A stretch of 64,000 nucleotides of DNA, from positions 28,428 through 92,427 of the forward strand of contig NZ_CP110140.1 of NCBI RefSeq assembly GCF_025979885.1, in the 5' to 3' direction. This DNA is from Hymenobacter sp. YIM 151500-1 (GTDB taxonomy: Bacteria > Bacteroidota > Bacteroidia > Cytophagales > Hymenobacteraceae). Below, in pieces: positions 60,133 through 64,000 of this stretch. Below the pieces are notes generated by a model that did no database searches, had not been told where the DNA came from, and saw nothing but the letters and a program-made list of their open reading frames with translations. Position numbers and translations under genes: made by a program. The first letter of the stretch is position 1, and the number at the start of each line of letters is the position of its first letter.

Positions 60133-61110
60133 TTAATGCGTCATGCCGGGCATAGCCATTTCTGGCATGTGCATGGGCTGCCCGGGTCGCATCGACAGGT
60201 CGCCGAACCGGGCCGCCACGTAATAGCCGGCCGCCAACAGCAGCAGGCTGAGGAGGGTAACCAGTGCTTTGCGCCCGGCCGATACATAGTCATCTCCCGT
60301 GGGGCGCATGCTGGGCATGGCGTGCCCGGCGTGCGCAGTGGTGTCCATCGCGGGCGTAGCGGGCGGCATTCCGTTCATCATCATCCCGGCGTAGCCGTGC
60401 TCCGCTACGGTGGGGCTGCCGCCCTTGCCCAACGCCCGCTCGGTGCCCATGCCGTGCTTGAGCTTGTGCTTCACCAGCCACCAGTTGATGGGGTAGGCAA
60501 CGACCACGCCCACGAGCGTAGCGGCCGACATGGCCGCCCAGAACCAGGGAGACGTGGCCTCCATGGCCCGCATGTCGCGCGTCATCAGGATGACCATGGT
60601 AGGCAGCATGCCGGCCATCATGGCGTTCATCGACATCCATTCCGGCAGGAAGGAGCTACGCAGGGCCTGCCCGTAGCTCATGTTCATCATGTCCTTCATA
60701 AACAGCGCCTGGAAGATGAACAGTCCGAACGCAAACCCAGCGGCGTATTCAACCCAGATGTCGGTGCCCATGCTTAAGCCGAAATAGCCGGTGATGGCCG
60801 CGGCCACGATAATGCCGGTCGCGTCGCCGGCGGCGCAGTGAATCGTCGAGCCCACGGCCTGCTTCCAGAGTGGGGCCACAAACTGCTCGTGGGTGCCCGG
60901 AGCGGGCTCGCGGCACGAAAACCAGTAGACCAGCAGCCCAACCGGCCCGGTGTAAAGCGTGACCAGTACCCAACCCCACTTCATCACTTTCATCTCCGGG
61001 GTACTGGTAAACAGGTCCCAGGCCACATAGGCGACAGATAACAGGGTGAGGCCGAACCAACCCCACAAAAGCCATTCGGGTGCCCAGGGTGTAGCGTGCA
61101 TGGGAGACAT
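60133..61110 (-). CDS. DUF4396-type membrane protein, Met/His-rich
   Basis: A 325-residue protein with about seven hydrophobic segments (W-L-L-W-G-W-F-G-L-T, I-I-V-A-A-A-I-T-G-Y-F-G). It has many Met and His residues in loops and near the end (M-N-M-S-Y-G-Q, H-M-P-E-M-A-M-P-G-M-T-H), a pattern of copper or silver handling. Paired with the upstream DUF305 gene. The metal role is inference. Confidence 0.75.
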   Translation of the reverse strand: MSPMHATPWAPEWLLWGWFGLTLLSVAYVAWDLFTSTPEMKVMKWGWVLVTLYTGPVGLLVYWFSCREPAPGTHEQFVAPLWKQAVGSTIHCAAGDATGIIVAAAITGYFGLSMGTDIWVEYAAGFAFGLFIFQALFMKDMMNMSYGQALRSSFLPEWMSMNAMMAGMLPTMVILMTRDMRAMEATSPWFWAAMSAATLVGVVVAYPINWWLVKHKLKHGMGTERALGKGGSPTVAEHGYAGMMMNGMPPATPAMDTTAHAGHAMPSMRPTGDDYVSAGRKALVTLLSLLLLAAGYYVAARFGDLSMRPGQPMHMPEMAMPGMTH

Positions 61111-61201
61111 AAACGGAAGTCAAAAGGCGATGATAAAATGCTGGAAACAGGCAGGGCGGCCCATAGGGCCGCCCTGCTTACCGTGCTGTTACGGGGCAGC
61201 A

Positions 61202-61831
61202 CTAGTATTTCTTGTGGGCCAGTAGCCAGGCCTGCAAGTCCTTTATTTCCATTTCCTGGTCGTCAATAATGTTGTGCGCCAGGGTTTTCATGGTTGCGGT
61301 GCGCCCGTATTCCAGTTCGGCCTGGGAATTCTCGATGGCGCTACGGTGGTGGTCGACCATGAGCTGCGCGAAATCAAAGTCGATGTCGCCGGTGAGCGGC
61401 CGCAGGTCATTGGCCTGCATCATGCGCTGCATGCTTTCCATCTGCTTCGCGTTGAACTCCGGCACGGCCGGCTGCTGCGGGGTGTGGCTGCTCAGGAAAG
61501 CATCCAACTGCTGAATCTCGGCCTGCTGCTTGGTGATGATGGTTTGCGCCATCTGCTTCATGTCGGCGTCTTTGCCGCTGCGCAGCTCTTCCTGGCTCAT
61601 GGTGATGGCGCCCTGGTGGTGCATTTTCATCATCATGGCAAAGTCGTGGTCGGGGTCCTGCGTTTTTTGCATCGCCATCATCTGGTCCATCATGGCATGC
61701 ATCTGCTTCATGAACACGTTGTCGTCGTGGGCCTGTACTTTCAGGCTGTCAGAGTCGTCCTTGTTGCAGGATGGGAGGGAGGCCAAGGCAAGAAACGCGG
61801 CCAGCAGCGGGAAGCGAAGTATCTTTTTCAT
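61202..61831 (-). CDS. DUF305 lipoprotein, Met/His-rich ferritin-like
   Basis: A 209-residue protein with lipobox L-P-S-C (Cys ~22). Two ferritin-like repeats follow: M-M-K-M-H-H-Q-G-A-I and L-M-V-D-H-H-R-S-A-I mark the two DUF305 halves, with Met-rich helices (M-H-A-M-M-D-Q-M-M-A-M-Q). DUF305 proteins are linked to copper in the periplasm. It precedes the DUF4396 gene by 91 bases. Confidence 0.85.
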   Translation of the reverse strand: MKKILRFPLLAAFLALASLPSCNKDDSDSLKVQAHDDNVFMKQMHAMMDQMMAMQKTQDPDHDFAMMMKMHHQGAITMSQEELRSGKDADMKQMAQTIITKQQAEIQQLDAFLSSHTPQQPAVPEFNAKQMESMQRMMQANDLRPLTGDIDFDFAQLMVDHHRSAIENSQAELEYGRTATMKTLAHNIIDDQEMEIKDLQAWLLAHKKY

Positions 61832-61975
61832 CTAATCAGGTCTGAGGGAAATTTGCTGATTAGTGAAACGGCTGGCCATTGCCCTGGATTTGCACGGTTT
61901 GCTCCCAGGCTTGCATAATTTGCCGGCACCCGCCAGCCGCAGTTCTTCGCCTGATATCCAGCTTTACCGTGCCGG

Positions 61976-63721
61976 CTAGTCGTTTGCGCCTCGGTTGACG
62001 ATGGGCAGAATCTGATAGAGCATCTCTCTGGGAATGCCCAGCATATCGCGCTGTTCGGCATAGTTTTCCAGAAACAAGGCAAACGGGTGGATGCTCTGCA
62101 TCTGCCGTTGTTCATCCTCGGCTGGCGTCATGCCCGCCCAGACCGGGGCTTGCAGGTAGGCCACGTATTCATCCAACACGTCCTCGAATACCATTCGCCC
62201 ATCCCGGAAATCTTCGTGATAGGCCAGGAGCGTATCAACGTCAATGATAATCAACGGACGCACGTTGTGCACCGGTAGCCCTTGCTGCTCCAGCTTGGCC
62301 AGCTCCGCCTGGAACCAGTCGTTGACGACCACATTCAGACCGGGCTGGTTATAAAGTCGGTCGTGCACCACCAGCACCGGGTAGATTATCAACTCTGTTG
62401 GGTTGAAATCGGTATCGAAGGGCAACTGCTGACGCAGTAGTCGCTCCACGTTGCCGGCCAACTGCCTGGCGGCTTTGGGGTGCTGGTTCTCGTCTTCGTA
62501 GAACTTCTTCTTTACCTCGTCAAGGTACGTGGCGAAGTCGTGGCCGGCCTTGGCCACCTTATTCACCCACACGTCTTTCGACTCGAAGAGCACGGCCCGG
62601 TTATCGTGGCGGAAGTAGTAATCCGGCTCCGACTGGCCTTTCAACTTCCACCCGTCAAAAATGGCCCGGCCGCTCAGGGCTAAGCCCCGGCCGCGAAAGG
62701 TGGCATCGAGCAGCATGTACAGGAGGTATTGCTCCGAAAACAAGTCACAGTACACCGAGCGCCAGTCGGGCTCGCGCTGGCTTTTCGGCAAAGACCGGTT
62801 GGCCAGATTGAACTGGAAGTACAGGCCTTTGTGCATGGCTTCCACCACCAATACCGGGTAAGCCAGCACGAAAGTGCCGGGTGTTTCTTCCACCAGCGGA
62901 GTAGTCCTTAGGCTGGTAAAGTCAGCCTTATCCAGTGGCTGGCCCTCGCGCAGCGCAAAGTGGCGCAGGAAGGCCCGGTCCGCTTCGTAGTCCGGTTGCG
63001 TATCGGGAATCTCCACGGAAATGCGCCCCGGATTTTCTGCCTGCATGACGGGTTTGGTTACGCCGCTGAGCTTACGGAAGTACTCGGGCCAGTCCCGGCA
63101 GCCGAAACGTTGGAGAAATGCCTGCAACAATGGGGCAAAACGGGCCTCCGCCTCCAAGAACTCGAATAGCCGAACTGACTTAATGAGCTGGAGGACGGCA
63201 ATATGGAGCAGACGCAGGTTCACCAGCTCAAAGTCCGAGAACGTTAGCGCCAGGGCCATTGCCGCGAGCGGCTGCGTCGGAAGCAGCGCCTTCGCCGCGG
63301 CCGAAGCATGGTCCTGCTCCGCGATATAAGGGCCGTTCAGCACCAAGCACGCTTTGAACAAGCTCTGCTCTAACTCAGCCTCGGACTTGGTGTCCGGCTC
63401 ATCCAGCAACTCGAAACAGTAATTGTACAGCTGTAGAACCGTCTTGGGGTGCAAAAAGCTTAGCCGGTCATGACCTTGCTGTTGAAGCAGCTGCGCCCGG
63501 TCAAATACCTCGTCGGCAAACCGCTGGCTGTGGGCGCCAAAGAACTGCTGCATGTCGGTGATATGGTTCCGCTTGGGAGCGGGCACCTGGCTGAGGTAGC
63601 CCAGCAGGTGCGACACGCATTGGAGGCGCCGTAGTCGGCTGATGCCGGAGAGGTAGTCCTCAACGGGCAAAGCGGGCTCGGAAAAAAGATACGTAAAGTC
63701 GACAAGTAACCCTCTAGTCAT
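61976..63721 (-). CDS. Large hypothetical protein with PD-(D/E)XK nuclease-like region
   Basis: A 581-residue protein. The first ~230 residues are helical. Around residues 330-390 lies a nuclease-like core: helix E330-Q-Y-L-L-Y-M, then E365-P-D367-Y-Y-F and V-L-F-E380-S-K382, matching D-x(n)-E-x-K. The last ~150 residues include I-I-I-D-V-D and a helical end. It is a single gene flanked by metal-type genes and an AraC gene. Function unknown; DNA cutting in defence is an inference from the motif. Confidence 0.62.
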   Translation of the reverse strand: MTRGLLVDFTYLFSEPALPVEDYLSGISRLRRLQCVSHLLGYLSQVPAPKRNHITDMQQFFGAHSQRFADEVFDRAQLLQQQGHDRLSFLHPKTVLQLYNYCFELLDEPDTKSEAELEQSLFKACLVLNGPYIAEQDHASAAAKALLPTQPLAAMALALTFSDFELVNLRLLHIAVLQLIKSVRLFEFLEAEARFAPLLQAFLQRFGCRDWPEYFRKLSGVTKPVMQAENPGRISVEIPDTQPDYEADRAFLRHFALREGQPLDKADFTSLRTTPLVEETPGTFVLAYPVLVVEAMHKGLYFQFNLANRSLPKSQREPDWRSVYCDLFSEQYLLYMLLDATFRGRGLALSGRAIFDGWKLKGQSEPDYYFRHDNRAVLFESKDVWVNKVAKAGHDFATYLDEVKKKFYEDENQHPKAARQLAGNVERLLRQQLPFDTDFNPTELIIYPVLVVHDRLYNQPGLNVVVNDWFQAELAKLEQQGLPVHNVRPLIIIDVDTLLAYHEDFRDGRMVFEDVLDEYVAYLQAPVWAGMTPAEDEQRQMQSIHPFALFLENYAEQRDMLGIPREMLYQILPIVNRGAND

Positions 63722-63846
63722 GAGCAGCGCAGGAGCCGGAAGGCCTGGTGAATGGCTCCTGCGCTGGTGAACAGTAAAAAATAGTCCGGCGTTAATAACA
63801 CGGCAGCTTTTTTCTTACAAGTCCTTTACCGACCACTTACTCGTCA

Positions 63847-64000
63847 CTAAATCAGCGAATCCAGGCTGCGGCGCGCGTGCGAGGCCGGCCCCAGCTTCTG
63901 GAACTCGGTAGGCGTGAGGCCCGTCACCTGCCGGAACTGCCGCGAGAGGTGCGCCGGGCTGCTGTAGCCCAGTTGCTGCGCCACCTCGGCGATGCTTAGC
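63847..64000 (-). CDS. C-terminus of an AraC-family regulator (truncated by window edge)
   Basis: The last ~51 codons before a stop at 63847-63849. L-S-I-A-E-V-A-Q-Q-L-G-Y-S-S and H-L-S-R-Q-F-R-Q-V-T-G-L-T-P-T-E are the second helix-turn-helix and signature of AraC/XylS proteins. The 5' part lies beyond the window. Target unknown. Confidence 0.88.
   Translation of the reverse strand, partial: LSIAEVAQQLGYSSPAHLSRQFRQVTGLTPTEFQKLGPASHARRSLDSLI

Overview
This window looks like about 64 kb of a large mobilisable or conjugative plasmid (or plasmid-derived region) from a GC-rich Bacteroidetes of the Hymenobacter type. The phylum call rests on three things. The transfer genes belong to the Bacteroidetes Tra families (TraE/F/G/J/K/M/N, MobC, the YWFCY-type coupling protein). 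The promoters that can be read have a TAnnTTTG -7 element, often with TTG 17 bases upstream. Several small families (a MerTP fusion, a GDCCVxC protein, DUF6428, DUF6660, an RND pump fused to TolC) are typical of this group. The genus is an inference from GC content and gene style and was not tested.

Layout, left to right. 1-9,500 is a defence and conflict block: the tail of a HEPN-like protein, an E2-E1-JAB ubiquitin-conjugation-like fusion with a metallo-beta-lactamase partner, then divergently a WYL regulator, a small protein, a PLD-like enzyme and a membrane patatin, and finally a Fic toxin with a VbhA-like antitoxin. 9,600-14,230 is small plasmid genes and the replicon: two iteron clusters (three copies inverted relative to the others) and a Rep_3-type initiator. 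14,230-17,640 is an arsenic operon (Acr3, GNAT acetyltransferase, metallophosphatase, DUF6428, ArsR). 17,690-19,450 holds ArdC-like antirestriction and small genes. 19,700-28,080 is a heavy-metal efflux operon (DUF6660, RND-TolC fusion, adaptor, P1B ATPase). 28,290-33,960 holds a nuclease-like hypothetical, a toprim protein and a short mercury operon closed off by an IS110-family element. 33,990-40,430 is mobilisation (DUF3945-like protein, coupling protein, relaxase, MobC), with an oriT-like hairpin region and a dense field of centromere-like repeats. 40,430-42,030 is partition (ParA plus an Ala/Pro-rich RHH partner). 42,160-44,800 is a histidine kinase and LytTR regulator. 45,560-56,010 is a type IV secretion operon. 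56,540-63,720 is a second accessory block: a DUF4062 + AlbA_2 ATPase pair, two PD-(D/E)XK-like proteins, and DUF305/DUF4396 metal-type proteins. The right edge cuts an AraC-family gene.

How the parts work together: rep, iterons, ParA and the repeats keep the plasmid; mob and tra move it; ArdC-like antirestriction may help entry into a new host; the metal operons give a selectable benefit; and the two flanking blocks are likely anti-phage or anti-plasmid cargo. The most interesting items are the E2-E1-JAB/MBL cassette, the Fic pair in which both partners of the expected inhibitory salt bridge appear replaced, the DUF4062/AlbA_2 operon behind a 36-bp perfect palindrome, the TraN protein with a duplicated N-terminal domain, and the probable bridge-RNA end of the IS110 element. 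No rRNA, tRNA or CRISPR array was seen. All family names come from reading motifs by eye, without database searches.
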